Assembly (NCBI RefSeq): GCF_004959775.1 | Contig: NZ_SJZG01000006.1 | Location: 162,993-226,992, forward strand | Direction: 5' to 3' | Length of the DNA: 64,000 nucleotides | Origin: Agromyces sp. H66 | GTDB lineage: Bacteria > Actinomycetota > Actinomycetes > Actinomycetales > Microbacteriaceae | Shown here: positions 16,077 to 24,694 of the stretch, one piece after another | How positions within the stretch are numbered: the first letter of the stretch is position 1 | Layout of the letters: every line of letters starts with the position of its first letter | Position numbers and translations under genes: made by a program | The notes under the pieces: model-generated | What the model was told of the DNA's origin: nothing | Databases searched by the model: none | The model's input: the letters and a program-made list of their open reading frames with translations, nothing else

Positions 16077-17243
16077 TCAGTCGCCCTTCACGTTGACGAT
16101 CTGCCGCAGCGTGTGGCGGATCTCGACGAGATCCGCCGAGTCCGCCATGACCCGGTCGATGGGCTTGTACGCCTGGGGGATCTCGTCGAGGAACGCTGCC
16201 GTGTCACGGTACTCGATGCCGGACATCGCCTCGCGCAGTTGGGCGACCGTGAACGTGCGGCGGGCGGCGGAGCGCGAGTACACGCGCCCGGCACCGTGCG
16301 GCGCGGAGTTCAGGGCGAGCGCGTTCCCCTTGCCGACCACGACGTACGAGCGGGCGCCCATCGATCCGGGGATGAGGCCCGGCACGCCGGTGGCGGCGTC
16401 GATCGCGCCCTTCCTCGTGAGCCACACGTCCTCGCCGAAGTGCCGCTCCCGCCTCGTGAAATTGTGATGGCAGTTGATGCGCTCGCGCTCGTCGACGCTC
16501 GTCCCCGCCCAGCGCTCGACCTGCGCCACCACGCGATCCATGATCTCCTCGCGGTTGAGCAGTGCGAAGTGCTGCGCCCAGCGCATCTGCGCGAGGTAGG
16601 CATCGAACGCGCCGCTGCCCTCCTCGAGCCACGCGAGGTCGCGGTCGGGGAGGCGGAGCCGCCTCGCGGCCGCCGCATCCTTCGCGATCCGGATGTGCCG
16701 GTCCGCGATGTTCTTGCCCACGCCGCGCGACCCCGTGTGCAGGAACAGCCAGACCCGGTCGCGCTCGTCGAGGCTCACCTCGATGAAGTGGTTGCCGCTG
16801 CCGAGCGAACCGAGCTGGAGTCGCCAGTTGCGCGTCGGATCGGCGGGGTCGAAATCCGAGTCCGCGGCCATGGCCTCGAGTTCGTGCACGCGCGCTTCGG
16901 CCGAGGCGGTGAGCGCATCGTTGTAGTGCCCCGCCGAGAGCGGGACGGCGGCCTCGATCGCCTCGCGCAGACGGGCCCGGTCATCGGGCAGGTCCTCGGC
17001 TCGGAGCCGGGTGCGCACCGCGATCATGCCGCACCCGATGTCGAGCCCGACCGCCGCCGGGATCACGGCGCCGACGGTCGGGATGACGGACCCGACGGTC
17101 GCACCGAGGCCCGGATGGGCGTCGGGCATGAGGGCGACATACGGGTGCACGATCTCGAGCGATGCCGTCGCCAGCGCCTGGTCGCGGGCCGCCGGGTCGA
17201 GCACCGAGGCCCAGCTCAGGAGCTTGTCGCTGATCCGCTCCAT
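16077..17243 (-). CDS. rtcB: RNA-splicing ligase RtcB
   Basis: A 388-aa RtcB. Manganese and GTP-site motifs are present: PAAVGLDIGCGM, LGSLGSGNHFIEV, INCHHNF, and the guanylylated His316 in NSAPHGAGRVYSR. RtcB joins 2',3'-cyclic phosphate to 5'-OH RNA ends and serves tRNA or stress-RNA repair in bacteria. It starts 9 bases after the nagA stop, so the two are probably co-transcribed even though no functional link is known. No archease or RtcA is nearby. The protein is slightly shorter than the E. coli enzyme (408 aa) but lacks no core motif. Confidence 0.93.
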   Translation of the reverse strand: MERISDKLLSWASVLDPAARDQALATASLEIVHPYVALMPDAHPGLGATVGSVIPTVGAVIPAAVGLDIGCGMIAVRTRLRAEDLPDDRARLREAIEAAVPLSAGHYNDALTASAEARVHELEAMAADSDFDPADPTRNWRLQLGSLGSGNHFIEVSLDERDRVWLFLHTGSRGVGKNIADRHIRIAKDAAAARRLRLPDRDLAWLEEGSGAFDAYLAQMRWAQHFALLNREEIMDRVVAQVERWAGTSVDERERINCHHNFTRRERHFGEDVWLTRKGAIDAATGVPGLIPGSMGARSYVVVGKGNALALNSAPHGAGRVYSRSAARRTFTVAQLREAMSGIEYRDTAAFLDEIPQAYKPIDRVMADSADLVEIRHTLRQIVNVKGD

Positions 17244-17252
17244 CCGGCCCCC

Positions 17253-18410
17253 TCAGGCGAGCCGCGTGCCCGCGCCCCACACCGCCTCGACGGCGAGGTC
17301 GTCGCCGAGGAGCACGGCATCGGCGGCGTAGCCGACCTCGAGTCGCCCGAGGTCCGACGCGCGCCCGATCGCCGCAGCGGGCGTCTCGGTGAGTGCGCCC
17401 ACGGCCTCCGCGAGCGGGATCCCGCTGTCGACGACGGCCCGGCGCAGCGCCTCGTCCAGCGTGAGCGTGGAGCCCGCGATCGCACCGCCCTCGAGGAGTC
17501 GCGCGACGCCGTCGGCGACGATGACCTCGAGCGAGCCGAGGAGGTACTCGCCGTCGGCGGCGCCCGCCGCCGCCATCGCGTCGGTGATGAGCGCGACGCG
17601 TCCGGGCGCACCCGAGAACGCGAGCTTCACGACGTCGGGGTGCACGTGCACCCCGTCGTTGATGATCTCGAGCGTGACGTGGTCGGCGTGCATCGCCGCG
17701 ATGACCGGCCCAGGTGCTCGGTGGTGGATGCCGCGCATGCCGTTGAACGCGTGCGTGAGGATCGATGCACCCGCGTCGAACGCGGCCAGTGCCGTGTCGA
17801 AGTCGGCGCCCGTGTGGCCGACGGCGACGGCGACGCCCGCGTCGGTGAACCGGGTGATCGCGTCGAGCGCCCCGGGGTGCTCGGGCGCGATGGTGATCTG
17901 GCGGAGGCATCCGTTCGCCGCCTCGAGCAGCCGCTCGACGGATGCCGCGTCGGCGTCGCGCAGTTGCGCGGGGTCGTGCGCGCCGCGGAACTCGTGGTCG
18001 AGGAACGGCCCCTCCAGGTGCGCGCCGAGTAGGCGCGGGTCGGATGCCGCGACCCGGTCGATCGCCGCGAGCCGACCCTCGAGCGCCCCCACGGGCGCCG
18101 TCACGAGCGAGAGCACCGAACGCGTGGTGCCGTGCGCGTTGTGCACCGCGAGGATGCGCGCGATGGCCTCCGCGCCCTCCTCGGCTGCGGCGCCCCCTCC
18201 GCCGTGGCAGTGCACGTCGATGAATCCCGGCACGAGGTGGCGGCCCGCGGCATCCGTCGTCTCGTCGCCCGGTGCGAGGCCGTCGCGCCACGTGTCGCCG
18301 ATGCCGCGGGCGGCGACGACGTCGCCCTCGAAGCGCACCCACGCATCGGTGACGGTGTCGCGGCCGCTGACGACGCGTGCGGAGTGGATGACGGTCGCGG
18401 GAATGCTCAC
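17253..18410 (-). CDS. nagA: N-acetylglucosamine-6-phosphate deacetylase
   Basis: A 385-aa amidohydrolase. It shows the metal-binding DVHCHGG, HLEGPFLD, VGHTGADFDTALAAFDAG, THAFNGM and the catalytic Asp in ALITDAMAAAG. It removes acetate from GlcNAc-6-P, the step between the ROK kinase and NagB of the operon at 2.7-9.2 kb. GTG 18410 lies 6 bases from TATGGT (18417-18422, minus strand), so nagA may have its own leaderless promoter in the 84-bp gap after the hexosaminidase gene. Confidence 0.92.
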   Translation of the reverse strand: MSIPATVIHSARVVSGRDTVTDAWVRFEGDVVAARGIGDTWRDGLAPGDETTDAAGRHLVPGFIDVHCHGGGGAAAEEGAEAIARILAVHNAHGTTRSVLSLVTAPVGALEGRLAAIDRVAASDPRLLGAHLEGPFLDHEFRGAHDPAQLRDADAASVERLLEAANGCLRQITIAPEHPGALDAITRFTDAGVAVAVGHTGADFDTALAAFDAGASILTHAFNGMRGIHHRAPGPVIAAMHADHVTLEIINDGVHVHPDVVKLAFSGAPGRVALITDAMAAAGAADGEYLLGSLEVIVADGVARLLEGGAIAGSTLTLDEALRRAVVDSGIPLAEAVGALTETPAAAIGRASDLGRLEVGYAADAVLLGDDLAVEAVWGAGTRLA

Positions 18411-18494
18411 CCGGCCACCATAACGCCGCCGGCCGGCGAACCCCGGCCGGGCGGATGCCGCGGCGCACGTGCCGCGCACCGGCGAAGGCCGCGA

Positions 18495-20036
18495 TCACGC
18501 GCGCCAGGGCACTCCGCGCAGGCGGTGGACCTCGGCCCCGAGCGCGTCGAGGTGCCGCCCGAGCGCCGCGACGCGATCGACGAACCCGTCGACGTCGCGA
18601 GGGCCGGCGGGCGACCACCCGACCTCGGCGATCGCTGCGACGCGCGGGAACAGCATGAACTCCACCTCCGACATCGCGGTGATCGTCTCGGTCCACACGG
18701 GCGCCACCACGCCGAGCACCTCCCGCTCGCCGACCCCGGGCACGATCGAGGCGGGATCCCAGAGGTAGGCCTCCTCGAGGGTCGTCGGCCCCTTCGCCCA
18801 TCCCTGCCCGAGTCGGCGGCCGAGCGGCCCCGGGGGGTCGTCGGCATAGCGCATGTCGAGGTACGCGACATCCGCCGGTGACATGATGACGCGCCCGCCC
18901 TGCTCGACGAATGAGCGAGTCAGTGCCGCCGCGTCGGCCTCGGGCTCGACGAAGCTCCAGTACTGGCCGACGGTGCCCGGGGGCAGTTCGGTCGAGGCGC
19001 CCATCTCGTGCCAGCCGATGACCGTCTTGCCGGTCGCCGCCCCGGCGGCGGCGATGCGTCGCACGAGGTCGAGGTAGTCCTCGGCACTCGTCGCGAGCGA
19101 TTCGTCGCCGCCGAGGTGCAGCCACGGTCCGGGCGTGAGCTCGGCGACCTCGCGCGTGACGTCGGCGAGGAACCGGTCGGTGGCCTCGGCGCGCTCGGGC
19201 GAGGCGCAGAGCGACGAGAATCCGACCTCGACACCCTCGTACGGCGCAGGTGCCACGCCGTCGCAGGTGAGCTCGGGGTAGGCGCTGAGCGCCGCGTTGG
19301 TGTGCCCCGGCAGGTCGATCTCGGGCACGATCGTGACGAACCGCTCGGCGGCGTGGGCGACGATGCGCCGGTAGTCGTCCTTCGTGTAGAAGCCGCCGCC
19401 GGCACCGCCCACCGAGGTCGAGGCGCCGATCCGGGTGAGCGCGGGCCAGGACTCGATCTCGAGACGCCAGCCCTGGTCGTCGGTGAGGTGCAGGTGCAGC
19501 ACGTTGAGCTTCAGCAGTGCGATGCGGTCGATGAGGTCGAGCACGTCCTCGACGGGGAAGACGTGCCGCGCCACGTCGAGCATCACGCCGCGGTAGGCGA
19601 AGCGCGGAGCGTCGGCGATGGATGTCGCGGGCACGGTCCAGCCGTGCGTGGGCGCGCTCGCGGCATCCGCCCGCTCGATCTCGGCGGGCAGAAGCTGCCG
19701 CAGCGACTGCGTGCCCCGGAACAGCCCCTCGGCCGTGTCGGCGGCGACCCGCACGCCGCCGTCGCCGGCCTCGAGCGCGTATCCCTCGGCCGCGCCGGCC
19801 GGTGCCTCGCCGTCGGCGACCACGAAGGCGAGGTCGGATGCCGCGGGCTCGCCGTCGACGACCGGCAGCTCGAAGCCCGTGGCCGCTCGAACGCGCGCGG
19901 CGAACGTCTCGGCGACGGCGGCGGCGCCGGGGCCGCGCGCGACGATGCGCGATTCCTCGGCGAGGCGGAACGGCGTGGCGTCGTCGTGGGATTCGACGAC
20001 CGCGGGAGCGGGGACGATGCGGCCGGGCACGAACAT
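18495..20036 (-). CDS. Glycoside hydrolase family 20 beta-N-acetylhexosaminidase
   Basis: A 513-aa GH20 enzyme. Residues 10-125 form the GH20b fold, then the TIM barrel shows YRGVMLDVARHVFPVE, HLHLTDDQGWRLEIE, and the catalytic Asp-Glu pair in LHLGGDES. It should release terminal GlcNAc from chitooligosaccharides by substrate-assisted hydrolysis. No signal peptide is seen, so action is intracellular or the protein is exported by an unusual route. It heads a minus-strand group with nagA and rtcB. ATG 20036 was chosen; an ATG at 20078 is in frame but overlaps the upstream control region. Confidence 0.9.
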   Translation of the reverse strand: MFVPGRIVPAPAVVESHDDATPFRLAEESRIVARGPGAAAVAETFAARVRAATGFELPVVDGEPAASDLAFVVADGEAPAGAAEGYALEAGDGGVRVAADTAEGLFRGTQSLRQLLPAEIERADAASAPTHGWTVPATSIADAPRFAYRGVMLDVARHVFPVEDVLDLIDRIALLKLNVLHLHLTDDQGWRLEIESWPALTRIGASTSVGGAGGGFYTKDDYRRIVAHAAERFVTIVPEIDLPGHTNAALSAYPELTCDGVAPAPYEGVEVGFSSLCASPERAEATDRFLADVTREVAELTPGPWLHLGGDESLATSAEDYLDLVRRIAAAGAATGKTVIGWHEMGASTELPPGTVGQYWSFVEPEADAAALTRSFVEQGGRVIMSPADVAYLDMRYADDPPGPLGRRLGQGWAKGPTTLEEAYLWDPASIVPGVGEREVLGVVAPVWTETITAMSEVEFMLFPRVAAIAEVGWSPAGPRDVDGFVDRVAALGRHLDALGAEVHRLRGVPWRA

Positions 20037-20096
20037 GGTCGGGGGTCCATCCTGCCATGCGCGGTGAGTTCGCGGCATCCATTGCTATGCTTGCGA

Positions 20097-20175
20097 GCGT
20101 CGCGACTGGCGTTGAGATGGTCACCATCGGGGAGCGACTGGCACGGACCGACCGTACGCCTGGGCCGGTACGCAT
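20097..20175 (+). promoter_or_regulatory. ZTP (pfl-type) riboswitch ahead of glyA
   Basis: The aptamer signatures are present in order: P1 arm GTCGC (20099-20103) with GCGAC (20134-20138), CGCGACTGGCG (20101-20111), the P2 hairpin GATGG-TCA-CCATC (20116-20128), GGGGAGC, and the closing hairpin CGTAC...GTACG (20153-20172) that holds GCCTGGGC (20158-20165). The family senses ZTP/ZMP, a signal of folate one-carbon shortage, and usually controls glyA, folD or purine genes. The start codon and SD lie 70-85 bases downstream. Confidence 0.85.
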
Positions 20176-20210
20176 GTCTCTGCGCGAGTCGCAGCAGGCA
20201 GCACCCAGGT

Positions 20211-20229
20211 CCCTGAGCCTGTCGAAGGG
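20211..20229 (+). repeat. REP-like element CCCTGAGCCTGTCGAAGGG
   Basis: This 19-nt word with CCCT/AGGG ends resembles a repeat family scattered through many actinobacterial and environmental genomes. It lies between the riboswitch aptamer and the glyA ribosome site, where it could alter the expression platform. Confidence 0.45.
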
Positions 20230-20258
20230 CAGGTCCGCATGTCATGAAGGAGCCAGTC

Positions 20259-21551
20259 TTGGCCGAAACCGTCATTTCCCAGCACTCGGTGATGAACCAG
20301 CCGCTGTCCGAGGTCGATCCCGAGATCGCCGAGGTGCTCGAGCTCGAGCTCGGACGCCAGCGCGACTACCTCGAGATGATCGCGAGCGAGAACTTCGTGC
20401 CCGTCTCGGTGCTGCAGTCCCAGGGCTCCGTGCTCACGAACAAGTACGCCGAGGGCTACCCCGGGCGGCGCTACTACGGCGGCTGCGAGTACGTCGACAT
20501 CGCCGAGAACCTCGCGATCGAGCGGGCCAAGTCGCTGTTCGGCGCCGCGTACGCGAATGTGCAGCCGCACTCGGGCGCCACCGCGAACGCCGCCGTGCTC
20601 AGCGCGATCGCGACGCCGGGCGACACCATCCTCGGCCTCGAGCTCGCGCACGGCGGCCACCTCACGCACGGCATGAAGCTGAACTTCTCGGGCAAGCTGT
20701 ACAACGCCGTCTCCTACGGCGTCGATCCCGAGACGTTCCTCGTCGACATGGACGTCGTGCGCGACAAGGCCCGCGAGCACAAGCCGCAGGTCATCATCGC
20801 CGGCTGGTCGGCGTACCCGCGCCACCTCGACTTCGCCGCGTTCCGCGAGATCGCCGACGAGGTGGGCGCACAGCTCTGGGTCGACATGGCGCACTTCGCG
20901 GGCCTCGTGGCCGCAGGTCTCCACCCGTCGCCCGTGCCCTACGCCGACGTCGTCTCGTCGACCGTGCACAAGACGATCGGTGGTCCGCGCTCGGGCTTCA
21001 TCCTCTCGCGCGACACCGAGCTCGCGAAGAAGCTCAACTCGAACGTGTTCCCCGGCCAGCAGGGCGGCCCGCTCATGCACGTCATCGCGGCGAAGGCCAC
21101 GGCGTTCAAGATCGCGGCATCCGACGAGTTCAAGGACCGCCAGGAGCGCACGCTCCGCGGCGCACGCATCCTCGCCGAGCGCCTGCACGCCGACGACTCG
21201 CGCGCCGCGGGCGTCGACGTGCTCACGGGCGGCACCGACGTGCACCTCGTGCTCGCCGACCTCCGCAACTCGAAGATCGACGGCCAGCAGGCCGAGGACC
21301 TGCTGCACGAGGCGCTCATCACGGTGAACCGCAACGCCGTGCCGTTCGACCCGCGCCCGCCGATGGTCACGTCGGGCCTGCGCATCGGCACGCCGGCGCT
21401 CGCGACCCGCGGCTTCGGCGACGCGGAGTTCACCGAGGTCGCCGACATCATCGCCCTCGCGCTCAAGGGCGAGGCGGATGTCCCGACGCTGCGTTCGCGC
21501 GTCGAGGCCCTCACGGCGGCGTTCCCGCTGTACCCCGGCCTGCAGCAGTAG
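20259..21551 (+). CDS. glyA: Serine hydroxymethyltransferase
   Basis: A 430-aa PLP enzyme with [42 protein letters not shown] and the Schiff-base Lys in [16 protein letters not shown]. It interconverts serine and glycine while loading THF with a one-carbon unit. I prefer TTG 20259, 6 bases after AAGGAG (20247-20252); with the in-frame ATG 20244 that ribosome site would be inside the gene. A ZTP riboswitch precedes it, and folD, which uses its product, follows in the same direction after 187 bases. Confidence 0.94.
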   Translation: MAETVISQHSVMNQPLSEVDPEIAEVLELELGRQRDYLEMIASENFVPVSVLQSQGSVLTNKYAEGYPGRRYYGGCEYVDIAENLAIERAKSLFGAAYANVQPHSGATANAAVLSAIATPGDTILGLELAHGGHLTHGMKLNFSGKLYNAVSYGVDPETFLVDMDVVRDKAREHKPQVIIAGWSAYPRHLDFAAFREIADEVGAQLWVDMAHFAGLVAAGLHPSPVPYADVVSSTVHKTIGGPRSGFILSRDTELAKKLNSNVFPGQQGGPLMHVIAAKATAFKIAASDEFKDRQERTLRGARILAERLHADDSRAAGVDVLTGGTDVHLVLADLRNSKIDGQQAEDLLHEALITVNRNAVPFDPRPPMVTSGLRIGTPALATRGFGDAEFTEVADIIALALKGEADVPTLRSRVEALTAAFPLYPGLQQ

Positions 21552-21571
21552 CCGCGCACCCTCCCACCACC

Positions 21572-21712
21572 GTTCGGAATTCAGGAGCGCGGCAGTCGGA
21601 ATTCAGGAGCGCGGCCGCCGGATTCACGCCGCACCGACCGAATCGCCGGTGCGACCGCGCATCCGCGCTCCATGCTCCTGAATTCCGAACACCCGGATCC
21701 TGAATTCCGAAC
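21572..21712. repeat. Nested inverted repeats with GAATTC cores between glyA and folD
   Basis: Four copies of a GAATTC-centred word: two direct (TCGGAATTCAGGAGCGCGG at 21574-21592 and 21596-21614) and two inverted (21674-21688 and 21698-21712). The outermost 15-bp arms, 21572-21586 and 21698-21712, are perfect inverted repeats, and a second 15-bp pair nests inside. The 59-bp centre shows no gene. It could be a small non-autonomous element, a processing/terminator structure or a regulator site. Confidence 0.7.
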
Positions 21713-21738
21713 ATCAGACTCGGCACCTGGAGGAGACC

Positions 21739-22626
21739 ATGACCGCCATCACGCTCGACGGCGTCGCGACGGCCGCCGCCGTGAAGCAGGAGCTCGCCTC
21801 CCGCATCACCGCCCTGCGCTCCCACGGCATCGTGCCGGGGCTCGGCACGCTGCTCGTCGGCGACGATCCGGGGTCGCACTCGTACGTCGCCGGCAAGCAC
21901 CGCGACTGCGCCGAGGTGGGCATCGAGTCCATCCGCGTCGACCTCCCCGCGTCGGCGTCGACGGCCGACGTGCGCGCGGCCATCCGCGACCTCAACTCCG
22001 CCCGCGAGGTCACCGGATACATCGTGCAGCTCCCGCTGCCCGCCGGTCACGACGAGAACGCCATGCTCGAGCTCATCGACCCCGACAAGGACGCCGACGG
22101 CCTGCACCCGACGAACCTCGGCAGGCTCGTGCTCGGCATCGAGGGCGAGCTGCACTCGCCGCTGCCGTGCACGCCCGCCGGCATCGTCGAGATGCTGCGC
22201 CGGTACGACGTGCCCATCCGCGGGCGGCATGTGACCGTCATCGGCCGCGGGCTCACGGTGGGCCGACCGCTCGGCCTGCTCTTCACCCGCAAGGGCCTGG
22301 ATGCCACGGTGACGCTCACGCACTCGCGCACCGTGGACCTCGCCGAGGAGGTGCGCCGCGCCGACATCGTCGTGGCCGCAGTCGGCGTGCCGCACCTCGT
22401 GAAGGCCGACTGGATCAGGCCCGGCGCCGCCGTGCTCGACGTGGGCATCACGCGCGTGCAGGACGAGGAGACGGGCAAGGGCCGGCTGACGGGCGATGTG
22501 GACCCTGCCGTGGCCGAGGTCGCCGGGCACCTCTCGCCGAACCCCGGCGGCGTCGGCCCGATGACCCGCGCGATGCTGCTCGCCAACGTCGTGAAGGCGG
22601 CGGAACTGCGCCTGCAGCACCGGTAG
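21739..22626 (+). CDS. folD: Bifunctional methylenetetrahydrofolate dehydrogenase/cyclohydrolase
   Basis: A 295-aa FolD. Key parts are the catalytic Tyr/Lys region [53 protein letters not shown], the Rossmann signature [15 protein letters not shown], and the end [14 protein letters not shown]. It oxidises 5,10-methylene-THF made by GlyA and hydrolyses the product to 10-formyl-THF, the substrate of PurU. A strong GGAGGAGACC precedes ATG 21739. Probably read with glyA, unless the repeat cluster between them ends transcription. Confidence 0.95.
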   Translation: MTAITLDGVATAAAVKQELASRITALRSHGIVPGLGTLLVGDDPGSHSYVAGKHRDCAEVGIESIRVDLPASASTADVRAAIRDLNSAREVTGYIVQLPLPAGHDENAMLELIDPDKDADGLHPTNLGRLVLGIEGELHSPLPCTPAGIVEMLRRYDVPIRGRHVTVIGRGLTVGRPLGLLFTRKGLDATVTLTHSRTVDLAEEVRRADIVVAAVGVPHLVKADWIRPGAAVLDVGITRVQDEETGKGRLTGDVDPAVAEVAGHLSPNPGGVGPMTRAMLLANVVKAAELRLQHR

Positions 22627-22684
22627 TCGACGGGTCGCCCCGTCGCACCGAGCCCGGGCCAGGGTCTCGGTGCGACGAGCCGCG

Positions 22685-23494
22685 TCAGTCCTGGGGCGCG
22701 ACGTAGCGTTGCGCGACCTGGCATCGGAACGGTTCGCCGTCGAGGTAGATCTCGCGTGGCGAACCGGACGGCCGACGAGCGCCGTGCGCGGCGGCCTCGC
22801 GGACCGCATCGAACGCGCGCAGGATCGTGGGGAACTGCACGTCGCCGTACGCCACCTCGACGAACAGCTCCGACCCTGCCGGCTCGACGCCGTCGGCGTC
22901 CGATTCGCTTCGGACGGGCACGCGCACCTCGATCGGCCCGTCCGACTCCCAGCTCACCTCGCCGTGGTAGACGACGACGAGGGGGCGCGATCGGTCGATC
23001 CCCGTGCCGGCCCGCTGTGCGAGCCCGGCTGTGATCCGCTCGATGTGAGAGGGCAGGTCCGCGGCCGTGGTGCGAGCCGTGCGGGAGACGAACGCCTGGG
23101 CCGGAACCTCGCGACTCGACACCGTCGGCCCGTCGTCGATCGGCGAGGGCCGCTCGTCGTGGAGACCACCCGCGAGGCTGTCGAGCAGCGCCACCGCGCG
23201 CTCGTGTGCACGGACCGTCTGGGTCCGGTACCCGTCGAGGAGCTCGCGCCGCTCTTCCGGCGTGGCGTCGAGGACCGCGCCGATGCGTTCCAGCGGCATC
23301 CCGACGCGGCGCAGCAACGCGATCGTGCGAGCACGCTCCGCCTGCGCCGGTCGGTAGTAGCGGTATCCCGTGTACTCGTCGACGGCGTCGGGCACCAGCA
23401 GCCCCCGTCGCTCGTACAGGCGCAGCGCCTTCGCGGACAGCCACGTGACGCGACTGAACTCGCCGATCGACAGCCTCGCGCTGGTCTCGCTCAC
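22685..23494 (-). CDS. MerR family regulator with GyrI-like ligand domain
   Basis: A 269-aa regulator. Residues 8-75 are a MerR helix-turn-helix (SIGEFSRVTWLSAKALRLYERRGLL, GYRYYRPAQ), a coiled-coil follows (about 80-115), and residues about 125-265 form a GyrI-like effector domain as in BmrR/TipA-type multidrug sensors. The GTG start overlaps the stop of the upstream GyrI-like gene (GTGA), so both are coupled. A typical MerR promoter lies in front of the pair. Confidence 0.88.
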   Translation of the reverse strand: MSETSARLSIGEFSRVTWLSAKALRLYERRGLLVPDAVDEYTGYRYYRPAQAERARTIALLRRVGMPLERIGAVLDATPEERRELLDGYRTQTVRAHERAVALLDSLAGGLHDERPSPIDDGPTVSSREVPAQAFVSRTARTTAADLPSHIERITAGLAQRAGTGIDRSRPLVVVYHGEVSWESDGPIEVRVPVRSESDADGVEPAGSELFVEVAYGDVQFPTILRAFDAVREAAAHGARRPSGSPREIYLDGEPFRCQVAQRYVAPQD

Positions 23495-23982
23495 CTCAGC
23501 AAGTATGCGACCTCAACGGCCCACTTGCGACGATCCGCCTCGGTCTGCGGGTCGGTGAGGAACTGCTCCGTGCGTGCGTGCCAGTGGATGCCGTCGGCAC
23601 GTTCGTCGATCGCGAGGTCCAGGCCCTGCACACCCGCCCATTCCCACATCTCCTGGTGGATCCGGGCGAGGACGTCCGGACCGCCCTCGGGTCGGGCGAT
23701 CAGGTAGCGGCCGGCCGGGATCATGCCGGTCGCGAACCCGTCACCGATCTCGATGCACGTCGGCACCGGAACCGACACGGTGATGTCCATCGGGTCCGCG
23801 GCGGTCCGCAGGCGATGGTACTGGTAGATCGGCCCGCCCGACGGGATGCCTCCCGCAGCAGCCAGCGCCCCGTAGATCCGCGGGACGTGCGCGTTCACCC
23901 GATCCCAGTGAGCGAGCTCGGCCGTCATGGGAACGCCGACCCACGGGCGCTCGGGCCTCTGCTCGACCGTGAATGTGGTCAT
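23491..23982 (-). CDS. Stand-alone GyrI-like small-molecule-binding protein
   Basis: A 163-aa protein that consists of a single GyrI-like domain: TFTVEQRPERPWVGVPM, GPIYQYHRLR, an acidic ligand-pocket segment and the final IDERADGIHWHARTEQFLTDP. It lacks DNA-binding parts. It is the first gene of a two-gene unit with a MerR regulator that carries the same domain; it may buffer or hydrolyse the inducer (some GyrI-like proteins are cyclopropanoid hydrolases), but this is inference. ATG 23982 follows GGAAGGAAG. Confidence 0.78.
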   Translation of the reverse strand: MTTFTVEQRPERPWVGVPMTAELAHWDRVNAHVPRIYGALAAAGGIPSGGPIYQYHRLRTAADPMDITVSVPVPTCIEIGDGFATGMIPAGRYLIARPEGGPDVLARIHQEMWEWAGVQGLDLAIDERADGIHWHARTEQFLTDPQTEADRRKWAVEVAYLLR

Positions 23983-24030
23983 CGTGCTCTTCCTTCCGGT
24001 CGCCACCCGCACCTCGGATGGGCCGCGACC

Positions 24031-24061
24031 AGCACACGCCTTGCCCCAGGGACAAGGTCAA
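24031..24061 (-). promoter_or_regulatory. MerR-type promoter with 19-bp spacer
   Basis: On the minus strand TTGACC (24056-24061) and TGTGCT (24031-24036) are separated by exactly 19 bp, and the spacer holds the dyad CCTTG...CAAGG (24039-24057). Over-long spacers with an embedded dyad are the hallmark of promoters that MerR-family activators untwist. It would drive the GyrI-like/MerR gene pair. Confidence 0.75.
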
Positions 24062-24085
24062 CTCGTGCCGTCGCGAGCGGCGCGG

Positions 24086-24526
24086 TCAGCGCTCGTCGGG
24101 GAAGGCGAGCCGCCGGAGCATCCGGATCGCCTCGGTGCGCGCGGATGCGGTCGGCAGTGGGAAGGCGTCCTGCTGAGCCGTGCGCGTGGCGGCCACCGCC
24201 TGCCGGAACAGCTCGTGGCCCGCCGGCGTCGCGACCACGGCCTTCATCCTGCGGTCGTCGCGGGCCACGACCCGTGAAACGAGACCTCGACCCTCCAGGT
24301 CGTCGACGATCGCGACGACGCGGCTGGGGTCGAGCCGGAGGAATTCCGAGATGCCACGCTGCGTGATGCCATCGTGCTCGGCCGCGAGGCTCAGCGTCGC
24401 GAATGCCCGCACGGTCAAGCCGAGCGGTCGAAGCGCGTCGTTCCCCGCCGCGACGGCGACGGCGCTCGCCCGGGCGAGGAGGAAGCCCAAGTCGTCGAGC
24501 AGCACGTGCCCGGCCTCGTCCGCCAC
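24086..24526 (-). CDS. MarR family transcriptional regulator
   Basis: A 146-aa winged-helix protein: ALRPLGLTVRAFATLSLAAEHDGITQRGISEFLRLDPSRVVAIVDDLEGRGLV gives the recognition helices in pieces, and the wing is VARDDRRMKAVVATPAG. I use GTG 24526, 7 bases after GAAGGGA; the frame is open upstream but would overlap the palindromic operator. It is divergent from the secreted tannase-like esterase, so it probably controls that gene in answer to an aromatic ligand. Confidence 0.85.
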   Translation of the reverse strand: MADEAGHVLLDDLGFLLARASAVAVAAGNDALRPLGLTVRAFATLSLAAEHDGITQRGISEFLRLDPSRVVAIVDDLEGRGLVSRVVARDDRRMKAVVATPAGHELFRQAVAATRTAQQDAFPLPTASARTEAIRMLRRLAFPDER

Positions 24527-24623
24527 CCTCGGATCCCTTCGGCTGCCCAACGGCACCACGGTAGCACCGCACCGGCCCTGGCCGACCGGGCACGCGCCGT
24601 GCAACTCAATGCGGACATCAACC

Positions 24624-24653
24624 ATTGCAGGCTGCAATCGATGGGCCTACGCT
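24624..24653 (+). promoter_or_regulatory. Palindromic operator overlapping the esterase promoter
   Basis: ATTGCA-GGC-TGCAAT (24624-24638) covers a TTGCAG -35 box; TACGCT (24648-24653) is a fitting -10 at 16 bp spacing. A MarR dimer bound here would block RNA polymerase at the esterase gene. Confidence 0.6.
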
Positions 24654-24694
24654 GTGCGCGAGGGCGCAGCGTTGCGCTCCAGGGGAGGATCGAC

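Noticed and set aside
16981-20175. A 1064-codon minus-strand frame over nagA and GH20
   Set aside because: Arg/Ala/Gly-rich shadow of the two well-supported enzymes, which occupy another frame on the same strand.
21572-21712. Insertion sequence
   Set aside because: Inverted ends are present but the interior is 59 bp in the inner repeat and has no transposase frame; no target duplication is seen.
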